Assembly: GCA_903924805.1 (NCBI GenBank)
Contig: CAIYCZ010000300.1
Coordinates: 1-13,979, forward strand
DNA length: 13,979 nucleotides
Direction of reading: 5' to 3'
DNA from: an uncultured delta proteobacterium
GTDB lineage: Bacteria > Desulfobacterota > WTBG01 > CAIYCZ01
Below, piece after piece: positions 6,707-13,979 of the stretch (position 1 is the stretch's first letter; the number at the start of each line of letters is the position of its first letter). The notes beneath the pieces are model-generated. The model searched no databases. It was not told the DNA's origin and saw only the letters and a list, made by a program, of their open reading frames with translations. The position numbers and the translations under genes were made by a program.

Positions 6707-6737
6707 TGGACAAAAAACTTCTGATAAAAACTATAAT
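6707..6737 (+). promoter_or_regulatory. Promoter candidate for the hybrid kinase gene
   Basis: TATAAT at 6732-6737 matches the sigma-70 -10 consensus exactly. TGGACA at 6707-6712 could be the -35, though the 19-base spacer is long. It lies about 65 bases before the preferred kinase start. AAAAACT occurs at 6713-6719 and 6726-6732 and is inverted as AGTTTTT at 6744-6750, so the promoter sits within a small set of repeats. Confidence 0.35.
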
Positions 6738-6802
6738 AAATAAAGTTTTTCTTGTGCAATCCGATAGGGGTTGTACAAAAAATAAAAAACAGGGGCAATT
6801 AT

Positions 6803-9538
6803 ATGAAAGCTTTTGATGGGCAAAAGGCAATTCAATACTTTGAGAGTGTTTTTCAGTATTCCGTCGAAGGCATAATTATTGTCGATGCCAGTGGCACTAT
6901 TTTGCAAAGCAATCCGGCTTTTGAAAAACTCTTAGGATATAATAAAGAGCAACTGACGGGTACCTCCTTTATTAAACTTGCTCATAAAGGCGAAAAAGTT
7001 CAAAAGCTCACCTCCCCCACCAGGCTCCATCACTTCAATCGCTCATCAAATTTTCCTCTGGAACTGCATCTGATCGATAAACAAGGAATTTCTATTCCCG
7101 TAAGACTACGGTCAATCCTTATAAAGGACGCTGCCGGCAACGTATCTGAAGCTATCGGGATAGTTGAAGATTTAAGACAGGAAAGCGGCGGAAAAGGGCT
7201 TGAACAAAAAATATGGGAGACGCAGGAAACCCTGCAGAACGTGCTTGCCAATTCAGGTGATGCAACGTTCCTGGCTAATACAAACGGAGTCATAACGACT
7301 GTTAACGAAGCCTTACTGAAGATGCTGGGATATGAGCATGACGAGGTGGTGGGTAAGCACTTGACAGAATTCTCCCCCTTTGAGGGGACCTATAATTTGA
7401 CGACGGGTGAAGAGCTTGCGCTGGGTGAGGACTATATTAATTACCAGCTTGAAAAAGCCAACGAGCTATTCGAGAAAGGAAAAGTAACCAACTACAACCT
7501 GTATCTCACCCGTAAGGACCGGTTGATTATTCCGATTGAAGCTACTATCGCAGTTCTGAAAGATCTGCATGGTGAGCAACGCGGTTCCATAGCCATCTGC
7601 AGAGATATCACTGAGCGGACAAAAGCTGAAAAAAAGATCAAGAAAACTAAAGATTTTTTAGAAAATATTTTTCGAACCTCAACTGATGGAATTGTAGTGT
7701 CCAATAATCAGGGTATCTTAACTATGGTCAATGATGCAGTAGCCAGGATGACCGGCTATTCTATCGATGAGCTTATAGGGAAACACTCGTTTGAGTTGGG
7801 CCTCCTGGAGGAAGAATATGCTGAAAAAGGGAAAGAATTCGTAGCAAAACTGCATGAAGAAGGCACCGTAACGGGATTTGAAAATACCTGGTTGAAAAAG
7901 GACGGTAGCACCGTAGAGATAGAGCTGAATGCCTCTCTGTTAAAAGATAAAGAAGGTAACCTGGAAGGGGCCATAGCATGCGTCAGAGATATCTCTGAAC
8001 GGAAAAAAGCTGAAGAGGTATTAAAACAATCTGAAGAGCGTTACCATAATTTGATTGAGTTTGCCAATGTGGGAATTGTTGTCTCCGAAAATAGTGAGAT
8101 TACCCATTTCAATAAAAAGGCTGAAGAGATTTATGGCTATTGCAAAGATGAGATAATAGGCAAATCACCGAGTATTTTGACCTTAGAGAAAGCCCGGCAA
8201 CGCCATAGGGAACATTTTAATAAGCTGCTGGCATCGGAAAAGGCAGAAAAAACGGTCTTTGAAGAAGAAGGGGTACGCAAAGACGGCACCGTTTTCCCGG
8301 TAGAAATTTCTTTTGCACTGATTCAGCCAAGCAGTAAAACAATGATTGCAGCAGTAAATGACATTACTGAAAGAAAGGAGATGGAGAAAAAACTTCTCCA
8401 GTCAGAAAAACTTACCTCGCTTGGCGAATTAGCCGGAGGGGTGGCCCATGACTTCAATAACGTGCTGGCAGCTATTCTTGGAAGAGCTCAGCTTTTGAGG
8501 ATGTATATAGAACCCCCCACGGGAAAACAGGAAAGAAGGAAAATGATCTATGAACTAAAGAAGGGGATGAAAGTGATAGAGAGGGCTGCACTGGATGGTG
8601 CTGAGACGGTGCGCAGGATCCAGGAGTTTTCACGCAGGCGCGATGACGATAGCTATTTTTCAGCAGTAAACGTAAATGAGATAATAAGTCATGCCCTTGA
8701 GTTTACCAAGGTCCGTTGGAAGAATGAGGCTGAAGCGAAAGGGATATTTATTTCAATTGAAAAAGCTTTCTCCCCTCTTCCCCCCATAGCCGGCAGTGCT
8801 TCAGAGCTGAGGGAGGTTTTCACCAATCTTATCAACAATGCTCTTGATGCTATGCCCCACGGCGGTATGCTGCGAATCTCTACTGCGGTAAAGAATGAAC
8901 AGGTTGTGGCAACAGTGGCGGACTCCGGTATCGGCATCCCCCTGCCCATACGGGATAAAATCTTTGATCCCTTTTTTACCACCAAAGGCCCCCAATCAAC
9001 AGGACTGGGCATGAGCGTATCCTACGGGATCATTAATCGCCATCAGGGAACTATCAATGTGGACAGTTGTGAGGGTCGGGGAACAACCTTCGCCATTGAG
9101 CTCCCTTTATCAGTACAAAAATTAATGAAAGAAAAAGCCACGCCTGTATATAGTGACCAGAAAAAAGGTAGAATCCTTGTAATTGAGGATGAGGGGGATG
9201 TGCGTGAGCTTCTCTCTGATATATTGATGAGCGAAGGCCATATGGTTGAATCAGCAGCAGAAGGTACAGAAGGCATAGAGAAGTTTAGGGTGGATCATTA
9301 TGATATGGTATTTACCGACCTGGGAATGCCGGGACTTTCCGGGTGGCAGGTGGCACAGGAGATAAAGCAGATACGGCATGATACACCGGTGGCATTGATC
9401 ACCGGCTGGAACGTTGCAGAAAAAGAGTGCCAGTCAAAACACGACCAGGTTGATTTAATCATTAATAAGCCCTTCCGGGTTGATCAGGTCTTACAGGCGG
9501 TTCAGGACCTGATGGATAAAAATCACTTCAATGTGTGA
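6803..9538 (+). CDS. Cytoplasmic PAS-type hybrid histidine kinase
   Basis: The 911-residue sensor kinase has no membrane segment. Four PAS domains run about 10-125, 142-273, 284-402 and 411-526; the last three end in the classic R/N-DI-(T/S)-ER coupling motif. HisKA follows from about 534, with phosphoacceptor His549 in GELAGGVAHDFNN. The ATPase domain has the N-box NLINNALD (675-682), DSGIGIP (707-713) and GLGMSVSYG (734-742). A C-terminal receiver (about 791-905) has Glu795-Asp796, phospho-site Asp839 (TDLGMPG) and the KPF lysine. The ATG at 6803 was chosen because AGGGGC stands six bases upstream; an in-frame TTG at 6752 would add 17 residues without a ribosome-binding site. No PAS ligand residue points clearly to heme or flavin. 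Phosphate may pass to its own receiver and on to the divergent stand-alone regulator. The nitroreductase gene follows after 17 bases. Confidence 0.95.
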   Translation: MKAFDGQKAIQYFESVFQYSVEGIIIVDASGTILQSNPAFEKLLGYNKEQLTGTSFIKLAHKGEKVQKLTSPTRLHHFNRSSNFPLELHLIDKQGISIPVRLRSILIKDAAGNVSEAIGIVEDLRQESGGKGLEQKIWETQETLQNVLANSGDATFLANTNGVITTVNEALLKMLGYEHDEVVGKHLTEFSPFEGTYNLTTGEELALGEDYINYQLEKANELFEKGKVTNYNLYLTRKDRLIIPIEATIAVLKDLHGEQRGSIAICRDITERTKAEKKIKKTKDFLENIFRTSTDGIVVSNNQGILTMVNDAVARMTGYSIDELIGKHSFELGLLEEEYAEKGKEFVAKLHEEGTVTGFENTWLKKDGSTVEIELNASLLKDKEGNLEGAIACVRDISERKKAEEVLKQSEERYHNLIEFANVGIVVSENSEITHFNKKAEEIYGYCKDEIIGKSPSILTLEKARQRHREHFNKLLASEKAEKTVFEEEGVRKDGTVFPVEISFALIQPSSKTMIAAVNDITERKEMEKKLLQSEKLTSLGELAGGVAHDFNNVLAAILGRAQLLRMYIEPPTGKQERRKMIYELKKGMKVIERAALDGAETVRRIQEFSRRRDDDSYFSAVNVNEIISHALEFTKVRWKNEAEAKGIFISIEKAFSPLPPIAGSASELREVFTNLINNALDAMPHGGMLRISTAVKNEQVVATVADSGIGIPLPIRDKIFDPFFTTKGPQSTGLGMSVSYGIINRHQGTINVDSCEGRGTTFAIELPLSVQKLMKEKATPVYSDQKKGRILVIEDEGDVRELLSDILMSEGHMVESAAEGTEGIEKFRVDHYDMVFTDLGMPGLSGWQVAQEIKQIRHDTPVALITGWNVAEKECQSKHDQVDLIINKPFRVDQVLQAVQDLMDKNHFNV

Positions 9539-9555
9539 AAGCAGGGGGTGACGTG

Positions 9556-10077
9556 ATGGATGTAATGGATGCCATAAAAACACGCGAGAGCATTCGCAGC
9601 TATAAGAAAAAATCGGTTGAAGATGAAAAATTACGGCTCATCCTTGAAGCAGCACGGCTTGCACCATCAGCAAGCAACCGGCAGGAGTGGCGCTATATAG
9701 TGGTACGGGATAAAGCCAGACGAAATAAACTCATGAAGGCAGCAGCAGATCAAACGTTTGTAGCAGAAGCTCCGGTGGTCATTGCAGCCTGTGCAGAGAC
9801 TGACAACCATGTCATGATGTGCGGCCAGCTCTGTTATCCGATTGATCTCGCCATTTCTATTGATCATATGACCTTGCAGGCGGTGGAAGAGGGTTTAGGA
9901 ACCTGCTGGATAGGGGCTTTTGATGAAGACGCGGTAAAGGCCATTTTGCAGATTCCCCTGGAAATTCGTGTTGTGGCGCTGCTCACCATAGGGTACCCCA
10001 GAGCGCTGCGGGAAAGAAAATCGAGGAAAAAGCTCCATGAAATAGTCAGGCATGAATCATGGAGCACACATGCGTGA
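9556..10077 (+). CDS. Nitroreductase family FMN oxidoreductase
   Basis: The predicted 173-residue flavoprotein reduces substrates with NAD(P)H through bound FMN; natural substrates of the family vary widely. The start of the domain, AIKTRESIRSYKKKSVEDE, carries the arginine/serine FMN-phosphate motif (R-x-S-x-R). ARLAPSASNRQEWRYIVV (about 35-52) and EEGLGTCWIGAFDED (about 112-126) are typical of the small two-domain subgroup, with the ending LLTIGYPRA. Cys-containing CGQLCYPIDLA near 90-100 is also seen in relatives I recall. I chose the ATG at 9556 because GGGGGTG ends five bases upstream. A GTG at 9535 overlaps the kinase stop and would add seven residues. The gene is only 17 bases after the hybrid kinase, so the two are probably co-transcribed, hinting that the kinase senses redox state. 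That link is inference. Confidence 0.9.
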   Translation: MDVMDAIKTRESIRSYKKKSVEDEKLRLILEAARLAPSASNRQEWRYIVVRDKARRNKLMKAAADQTFVAEAPVVIAACAETDNHVMMCGQLCYPIDLAISIDHMTLQAVEEGLGTCWIGAFDEDAVKAILQIPLEIRVVALLTIGYPRALRERKSRKKLHEIVRHESWSTHA

Positions 10078-10141
10078 TTTCAGCGTGCTGATTGCTGCAT
10101 CGCTTTCCACCGGGTTACCTCCGTTGCGGGGTGTAAAACGG

Positions 10142-11722
10142 TTACACATAAATTCTATAGTCAATGTCGGGGAATATGTTGTCCCTGCTCTCCAGGTCCA
10201 GAAGCCACGTTTCATCTATGTTATTCTTAAGAATTCCCTCCCGGATACGCATAAAATTAATGATATGTGTCCTGGTGCGCTGCATCGCATAGCTCGCCAT
10301 GGTACCCGTCTTCATGATAAACGCCCAGTCACTGCTCTGGGCAAGAAGTAATTCCCGTACTGCCTGGTTCAGTGCCCTCAGCACCACCCCCTCGGCATGT
10401 GGAAATATTTTTGCAAGATCAACCATCCATTCAGCCGCCTTGTGGAGGTGGCGATAAATCCAGTCATTACTTCCCTCAAGCCACACCTCATTATAGCCTT
10501 TCCAGCCCCAGCTTGAAAGTGAGGGTACTGCTACTTGATTATCAGGATACCGCTCCAGATATTCTGATGGCGTGATCATCTGAAACACTGTCTGTTCACC
10601 TGCAGCTTTGCGGATAAGGAAATCAAGCCAGTACGGTCCTTCATACCACCAGTGGCCGAACAGTTCAGCGTCATACGGGGCAACGATTATGGGCCGCTTT
10701 CCCAGGGCATTATACAGAAACTCAATCTGTTGTTTGCGGTTAACCATGAAATTGCCTGCATGTACAGCCGCCTTTTCCCGTGCTGCGTCAGGATTATACG
10801 GAGCTTTATCCGGAGCATCACCGGTAATCCGGTAATACTTTATCCCGGTATATACCCGGATACCGTCTTCATGGAGATACGGCCGGATATAGTCATAATC
10901 AAGATCAAATCCGATATCCCGGTAAAAATCCCGGTAATCATAATCACCCGGATATCCTTCCCTGGCGCTCCACACCTGCCGGGAGGATTCAATATCCCGC
11001 CCGAATGCAGCTACCCGTGAGGGACAGTAAATGGGTGCAAATACGCCATATCGCGGCCGCGGAGAGGCATGCAAAATCCCGTGGCTGTCAACAATAAAAT
11101 AGCGAATACCGGACTCTTTTAACAGTTCATCAAGCCCGGGCTCATAGCCGCATTCAGGAAGCCATATCCCCTGTGGTTTTCTGCCAAACAGCCGTTCATA
11201 CTGGGCAACGCCCACCCGAATTTGTGCGCGGATAGCGGACACGTTTTTATTCAGGAGGGGAAGAAAGGCATGGGTTGCAGCAGAGGTTATAATTTCGAGA
11301 TGTCCGAGGTCCTGGAAGTGCTTGAACTCCTGCACCACGTTTTTGTTATACGTGTTGATAAAGAGATCACGAGTACGGGAGAATTTCCGGTGATAGCATT
11401 CTGCAAGCCGGTTAAATTCTGGTTGCCAGCGGGTCCTCTCTATCTCTTTTGCAGACAGTTCTACAAGCCTGTCAAGCTTGGCACTGTAGCGATCTTGCAG
11501 CAGAGGGTCAATCATCATCGACACAAGCGTTGGGGTGAGGGACATGGTAAGGCGAAACGGGACCCTCTCGCGGACTAATCCCTCCATCATCTGTATGAGA
11601 GGAATGTAGGTCTCGGTAAGCGCTTCATATAACCAGTCCTCTTCTAAAAAATCACCATACTCGGGATGGCGGACAAACGGAAGGTGTGCATGGAGCACGA
11701 TGCTCAGATAACCCTTTTCCAT
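10142..11722 (-). CDS. GH57 1,4-alpha-glucan branching enzyme (DUF1957 type)
   Basis: The predicted 526-residue cytosolic enzyme belongs to glycoside hydrolase family 57 and probably introduces alpha-1,6 branches into glycogen or a related alpha-glucan. It begins with LSIVLHAHLPFVRHPE, the usual first strand and HAHLP motif. WLPECGYEPG places the nucleophile at Glu190, and APYDAELFGHWWYEGP the acid/base at Asp351, close to the positions reported for the Thermus thermophilus enzyme. The SSWGWKGYNEVWLEGSNDWIYRH segment and C-terminal helical domain (about 420-526, including LLAQSSDWAFI) also match branching members rather than 4-alpha-glucanotransferases. The length is normal. AGGGG lies about 11 bases before the ATG, a loose fit. 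The upstream DUF4912 gene is on the same strand, but a strong terminator separates them, so this gene may have its own promoter or depend on read-through. Confidence 0.93.
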   Translation of the reverse strand: MEKGYLSIVLHAHLPFVRHPEYGDFLEEDWLYEALTETYIPLIQMMEGLVRERVPFRLTMSLTPTLVSMMIDPLLQDRYSAKLDRLVELSAKEIERTRWQPEFNRLAECYHRKFSRTRDLFINTYNKNVVQEFKHFQDLGHLEIITSAATHAFLPLLNKNVSAIRAQIRVGVAQYERLFGRKPQGIWLPECGYEPGLDELLKESGIRYFIVDSHGILHASPRPRYGVFAPIYCPSRVAAFGRDIESSRQVWSAREGYPGDYDYRDFYRDIGFDLDYDYIRPYLHEDGIRVYTGIKYYRITGDAPDKAPYNPDAAREKAAVHAGNFMVNRKQQIEFLYNALGKRPIIVAPYDAELFGHWWYEGPYWLDFLIRKAAGEQTVFQMITPSEYLERYPDNQVAVPSLSSWGWKGYNEVWLEGSNDWIYRHLHKAAEWMVDLAKIFPHAEGVVLRALNQAVRELLLAQSSDWAFIMKTGTMASYAMQRTRTHIINFMRIREGILKNNIDETWLLDLESRDNIFPDIDYRIYV

Positions 11723-11751
11723 GGGACAAAAAACCCCTGCTCAGTTATAAA

Positions 11752-11778
11752 AAAGGTCGTTTATAAAAAACGACCTTT
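11752..11778 (-). terminator. Rho-independent terminator after the DUF4912 gene
   Basis: An 11-base perfect stem, AAAGGTCGTTT paired with AAACGACCTTT, closes a 5-base loop. On the minus strand the stem runs directly into TTTTTTATAAC, the expected U-run. It starts 41 bases past the DUF4912 stop and ends 29 bases before the GH57 start. The plus-strand side has no such U-run, and no plus-strand gene ends here. Confidence 0.8.
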
Positions 11779-11819
11779 CATTTCATAAACGCATTTCCCT
11801 ATTTTCCATAAAGAACAGC

Positions 11820-12980
11820 TTATCTTTTTATTTTCGGTTCATGTCTTTCCGTAGACCGACTAATGGTGGGTATAACAGAACGCATCTCCACGCCGTCAGA
11901 TGACTCTGCCGTTACCGGGATGACGTGCGTTCCATCAGGAAGTGCGAAGCGAACGCTGAATGTTCCATCAGGTCTCAGGCGCAGTTGCCTTCCCTGTACA
12001 TACACGTTTGCATCAGGCTCCGTTGCACCGTATACAATCAGCTCGGCATGCAGGGTAAACCAGAATGCTCTTTGCTTCTTCTGGTGCGGCATCCCTTCAC
12101 TTCCGATACCGGTAATACCGGGAGACGTTATCTGCTCCTGAAGACGTTCTGCAATCATTTCCTGAAACTCAAGGGAGCCCGCTCCTCCGCGACCAGCTGA
12201 CAGGGCATATACGTGTTGAAATTCTTCCGGTGTGCCCTCCCATGCTTCATCTATGACATCTGACATTCCTGCCCGGGGAGTGGTCACCGGATTGGAACGC
12301 GCAAGAAGATAAAAATCTCCCTGCGGGGTCTTCAAGCCAATATCCACGCAATAGGTTCGATCAGGAGTTCCCAGGTTAATATACCAGTTAGTCATCATAC
12401 CGGTAATCTCGATATCAAAAAACAGGTGTGCGTTGAAACCGTCAAATGCAATACCGGTTATGTCGTATACCCGTAAAATTGTCTGTGTCTTATTAAGATT
12501 TCCCCCGATTTTCTCTCTGAGCTCGTCAATCTTTTTCGGTCCAATCTCCCAATAAGCATATGCCCAGTAAGGATCACGCACCATGACAACGATCCGCGTT
12601 TCACCGTATTCACGGGGGAGTTCTTGCGGAAAAAGAGCTTCTGACCCGCGCAGAGCGGAAAACAGTTGAAATTTTGCCTGCTCAACCTCTTCCTGCCAGT
12701 GTTTTTCTATACTGTTGTCTGCAGGCTGAGTTGGCTCAGGAACAGGACCTCTGGCAGAAACCTTTTTTACTGTTTTCGCTCGGGTCTTTCGGGGTTTGGA
12801 TATCGCTTTTATCTTGGTTCTGGTTTTCCCTTTCTTGTTCCGTTCAGTTTTTTTTGAAGCTTTTGCTATATGCGCGATCAGTGATTCTCTATTCATCTTG
12901 TGACGGCCACTTACTTCCAGCTTGGCAGCTAAAGACAGAAGCTCTGCCCTGGTTTTTTCTTTGATCTGCTGTTTTTTCAT
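11820..12980 (-). CDS. DUF4912 protein with SAP/Rho-N-like head
   Basis: The predicted 386-residue soluble protein has three parts. Residues about 3-42 (KQQIKEKTRAELLSLAAKLE ... MNRESLIAHI) look like a two-helix SAP or Rho N-terminal domain. Residues 43-76 are almost all Lys/Arg/Thr, a flexible basic linker. From about 90 onward lies the DUF4912 domain, with RIVVMVRDPYWAYAYWEI (about 129-146), the beta-rich ILRVYDIT, DIEITGMMTNWYINLG and GDFYLLARSNPV, and a final E-set-like strand pair (GTFSVRFALPDGTHVIPV). There is no signal peptide. I chose the ATG at 12980; an in-frame TTG at 13052 would add 24 unlikely residues. The ribosome-binding site is a run of nine G on the coding strand. DUF4912 genes often neighbour GH57 glucan enzymes, as here, but their function is not established; a glucan- or nucleic-acid-linked scaffold is possible. 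Confidence 0.88.
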   Translation of the reverse strand: MKKQQIKEKTRAELLSLAAKLEVSGRHKMNRESLIAHIAKASKKTERNKKGKTRTKIKAISKPRKTRAKTVKKVSARGPVPEPTQPADNSIEKHWQEEVEQAKFQLFSALRGSEALFPQELPREYGETRIVVMVRDPYWAYAYWEIGPKKIDELREKIGGNLNKTQTILRVYDITGIAFDGFNAHLFFDIEITGMMTNWYINLGTPDRTYCVDIGLKTPQGDFYLLARSNPVTTPRAGMSDVIDEAWEGTPEEFQHVYALSAGRGGAGSLEFQEMIAERLQEQITSPGITGIGSEGMPHQKKQRAFWFTLHAELIVYGATEPDANVYVQGRQLRLRPDGTFSVRFALPDGTHVIPVTAESSDGVEMRSVIPTISRSTERHEPKIKR

Positions 12981-12987
12981 ATGCTGA

Positions 12988-12996
12988 CCCCCCCCC
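12988..12996 (-). promoter_or_regulatory. Poly-G ribosome-binding site of the DUF4912 gene
   Basis: Nine consecutive C on the plus strand read as nine G in the leader of the DUF4912 gene, ending seven bases before its ATG. No other purine-rich sequence is at a suitable distance, so this run must serve as the Shine-Dalgarno. A second G-rich run lies at 13026-13037. Confidence 0.55.
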
Positions 12997-13031
12997 TTCG
13001 TGCAGGTGTTTAAATTATATTTTTCACCCCC

Positions 13032-13081
13032 CGCCCCTGTGGATATATTCAAGCAGTCATCACAAACAATCTTCAGGGGCG
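13032..13081. repeat. Inverted repeat in the leader of the DUF4912 gene
   Basis: CGCCCCTG (13032-13039) and CAGGGGCG (13074-13081) are perfect 8-base complementary arms with a 34-base spacer, lying between folE2 and the DUF4912 gene. There is no adjacent T-run, so it does not look like an intrinsic terminator. It could be a leader stem or a protein site. Confidence 0.35.
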
Positions 13082-13111
13082 CTAATCACCGGTACTGGTA
13101 GTATGTTTTTA

Positions 13112-13891
13112 TCACATCATGGGTTTTTTCTCAATAAAAGCATAGGCACTGTGGTCATGGATACTCTCCATGTTTTCTGATTCCACGCTATACCAGGTAA
13201 TATTGCTGTCTTCATCAAGCTTTTCTGCAATACTTCTTACCACATCTTCCACAAACATGGGATTATCATATGCCTTTTCAGTAACATATTTTTCATCCGG
13301 TCTTTTCAGAAGCGGGTACATCTCACTTGAAGCGCACGTTTCAATAATGTGAATTAAATCTTCTATCCAGAAAAATTTTTTAAAACGCACGCTTACCATA
13401 ACCTTGCTCTTCTGGTTATGCGCCCCGTAGTTGCTTATCTCCTTGGAACAGGGACACAGTGTCGTTATGGGGACCTCTATGCCAACAATAAGATCGGCCC
13501 TCTTATCATGGGTACCCCAGATATGACAGGTATACTCCATCAGGCTCTTTGCCTTCGACACCGGCGCCTGTTTTTCAATAAAGTACGGAAACGCGATCTC
13601 CATATGGGCCGATTCAGAGTGCAGCTTCTCTTTCATCTTAACCAGTATCTCTGATAGATTCCCTACATTGATACCCTTGCGGTACGTATTGAGAATCTCA
13701 ATAAACCGGCTCATATGGGTTCCCTTGAAGTGGTGGGGAAGATTTACGTACATATTAATGGTTGCTACCGTGTGCTGAATCTTATTCTTTTTATCCAGAA
13801 CAATAATCGGATAGCGGATACTTTTTACCCCTACCTTGTTTATTTCGATTTTTCGGTGGTCCTGCTGGCTCTGAATGTCTTTTAGTTTCAT
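13112..13891 (-). CDS. folE2: GTP cyclohydrolase I type IB (FolE2)
   Basis: The predicted 259-residue enzyme converts GTP to 7,8-dihydroneopterin triphosphate, the first step of folate and also of queuosine-type 7-deazaguanine synthesis. It belongs to the FolE2/MptA fold, distinct from the zinc-dependent FolE. Family motifs are the N-terminal DIQSQQDHRKIEINKVGVK, HTVATINMYVNLPHHFKGTHMSRF (about 40-63), and TTLCPCSKEISNYGAHNQ (143-160) with active-site Cys and His-Asn-Gln. The C-terminal HDHSAYAFIEK is also conserved in relatives. The length is normal. The start matches the family N-terminus, yet the bases before the ATG hold no good ribosome-binding site, and a 13-codon ORF with a better one ends 13 bases upstream. 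No other folate gene is in the window. Many bacteria use FolE2 instead of or alongside FolE, often under low zinc; whether FolE is also present cannot be seen. Confidence 0.95.
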   Translation of the reverse strand: MKLKDIQSQQDHRKIEINKVGVKSIRYPIIVLDKKNKIQHTVATINMYVNLPHHFKGTHMSRFIEILNTYRKGINVGNLSEILVKMKEKLHSESAHMEIAFPYFIEKQAPVSKAKSLMEYTCHIWGTHDKRADLIVGIEVPITTLCPCSKEISNYGAHNQKSKVMVSVRFKKFFWIEDLIHIIETCASSEMYPLLKRPDEKYVTEKAYDNPMFVEDVVRSIAEKLDEDSNITWYSVESENMESIHDHSAYAFIEKKPMM

Positions 13892-13904
13892 GCAATCTGA
13901 AAGG

Positions 13905-13946
13905 TTAATGGCAAGCTGAAAAGAAAGGGGGTTGCGTATGTTCCAT
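13905..13946 (-). CDS. Possible 13-residue leader peptide upstream of folE2
   Basis: A short ORF, MEHTQPPFFSACH, starts at an ATG with AAAAGG four bases upstream and stops 13 bases before folE2. FolE2 itself lacks a clear ribosome-binding site, so translation of this ORF could feed it by re-initiation. An ORF this short arises easily by chance, and only comparison with related leaders could show it is real. Confidence 0.25.
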   Translation of the reverse strand: MEHTQPPFFSACH

Positions 13947-13979
13947 AGCGCCTTTTAATTATCTTCCCTGTAGGTTACC

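Noticed and set aside
6626..6830. 65-codon minus-strand frame upstream of the response regulator
   Set aside because: It has no domain, overlaps the kinase start region and lacks a ribosome-binding site; it does not encode a lost kinase domain either.
8689..9012. 107-codon minus-strand frame
   Set aside because: It is the antisense shadow of the kinase ATPase domain, whose N- and G-boxes are intact.
10121..10147. Nested short repeats CCGTT/AACGG and GTGTAA/TTACAC between nitroreductase and GH57 genes
   Set aside because: The arms are five to six bases and compete with each other, with no T-run; likely chance.
13892..13979. Riboswitch (folate or preQ1 type) upstream of folE2
   Set aside because: Only 88 bases are visible and I could not find the pseudoknot or conserved core of a known class.

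Overview
The window looks like chromosomal DNA of a free-living, Gram-negative-type environmental bacterium with middling GC. Its exported proteins, a TPR-SpoIID protein in a cell-wall-type cluster, a GH57 glucan branching enzyme next to a DUF4912 protein, a long PAS hybrid histidine kinase and a type IB GTP cyclohydrolase together recall deep-branching anaerobic or subsurface lineages such as Omnitrophota, Nitrospirota or Desulfobacterota. That placement is an inference and the sequence alone does not settle it. I see no rRNA, tRNA, CRISPR array, insertion sequence, integrase or phage gene, and no gene-free stretch longer than about 180 bases.

Layout. Positions 1-1885 (minus) hold a sugar-1-phosphate nucleotidyltransferase followed by an APH-fold kinase that runs off the left edge. 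This MurU/AmgK-type pair may activate a sugar for cell-wall recycling or surface polysaccharide. Positions 2063-2942 (plus) hold an FMN split-barrel (pyridoxamine-phosphate-oxidase-like) protein and a small exported protein. The DNA on both sides of the split-barrel gene carries blocks of degenerate 7-base repeats with a different consensus in each block. Positions 2987-5988 (minus) form a compact run of three genes: TPR-SpoIID protein, exported NTF2-like protein with a tryptophan-rich tail, and PIG-L/LmbE deacetylase. It looks like an envelope or cell-wall module.

Positions 6125-10077 hold a signalling locus. A single-domain response regulator (minus) is divergent from a 911-residue cytoplasmic hybrid histidine kinase with four PAS domains (plus), and a nitroreductase follows the kinase closely. 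The 177-base divergent region carries inverted repeats and a promoter-like sequence.

Positions 10142-12980 (minus) hold the DUF4912 gene, a strong intrinsic terminator, then the GH57 enzyme, so the two neighbours are probably expressed separately or by controlled read-through. Positions 13112-13891 (minus) hold folE2, preceded by a possible 13-residue leader ORF that has the better ribosome-binding site.

Nothing here is a clear new defence or mobile system. The most unusual signal is the set of 7-base-periodic intergenic blocks. After that come the SpoIID/NTF2-like/PIG-L cluster and the nine-base homopolymer that forms the ribosome-binding site of the DUF4912 gene.
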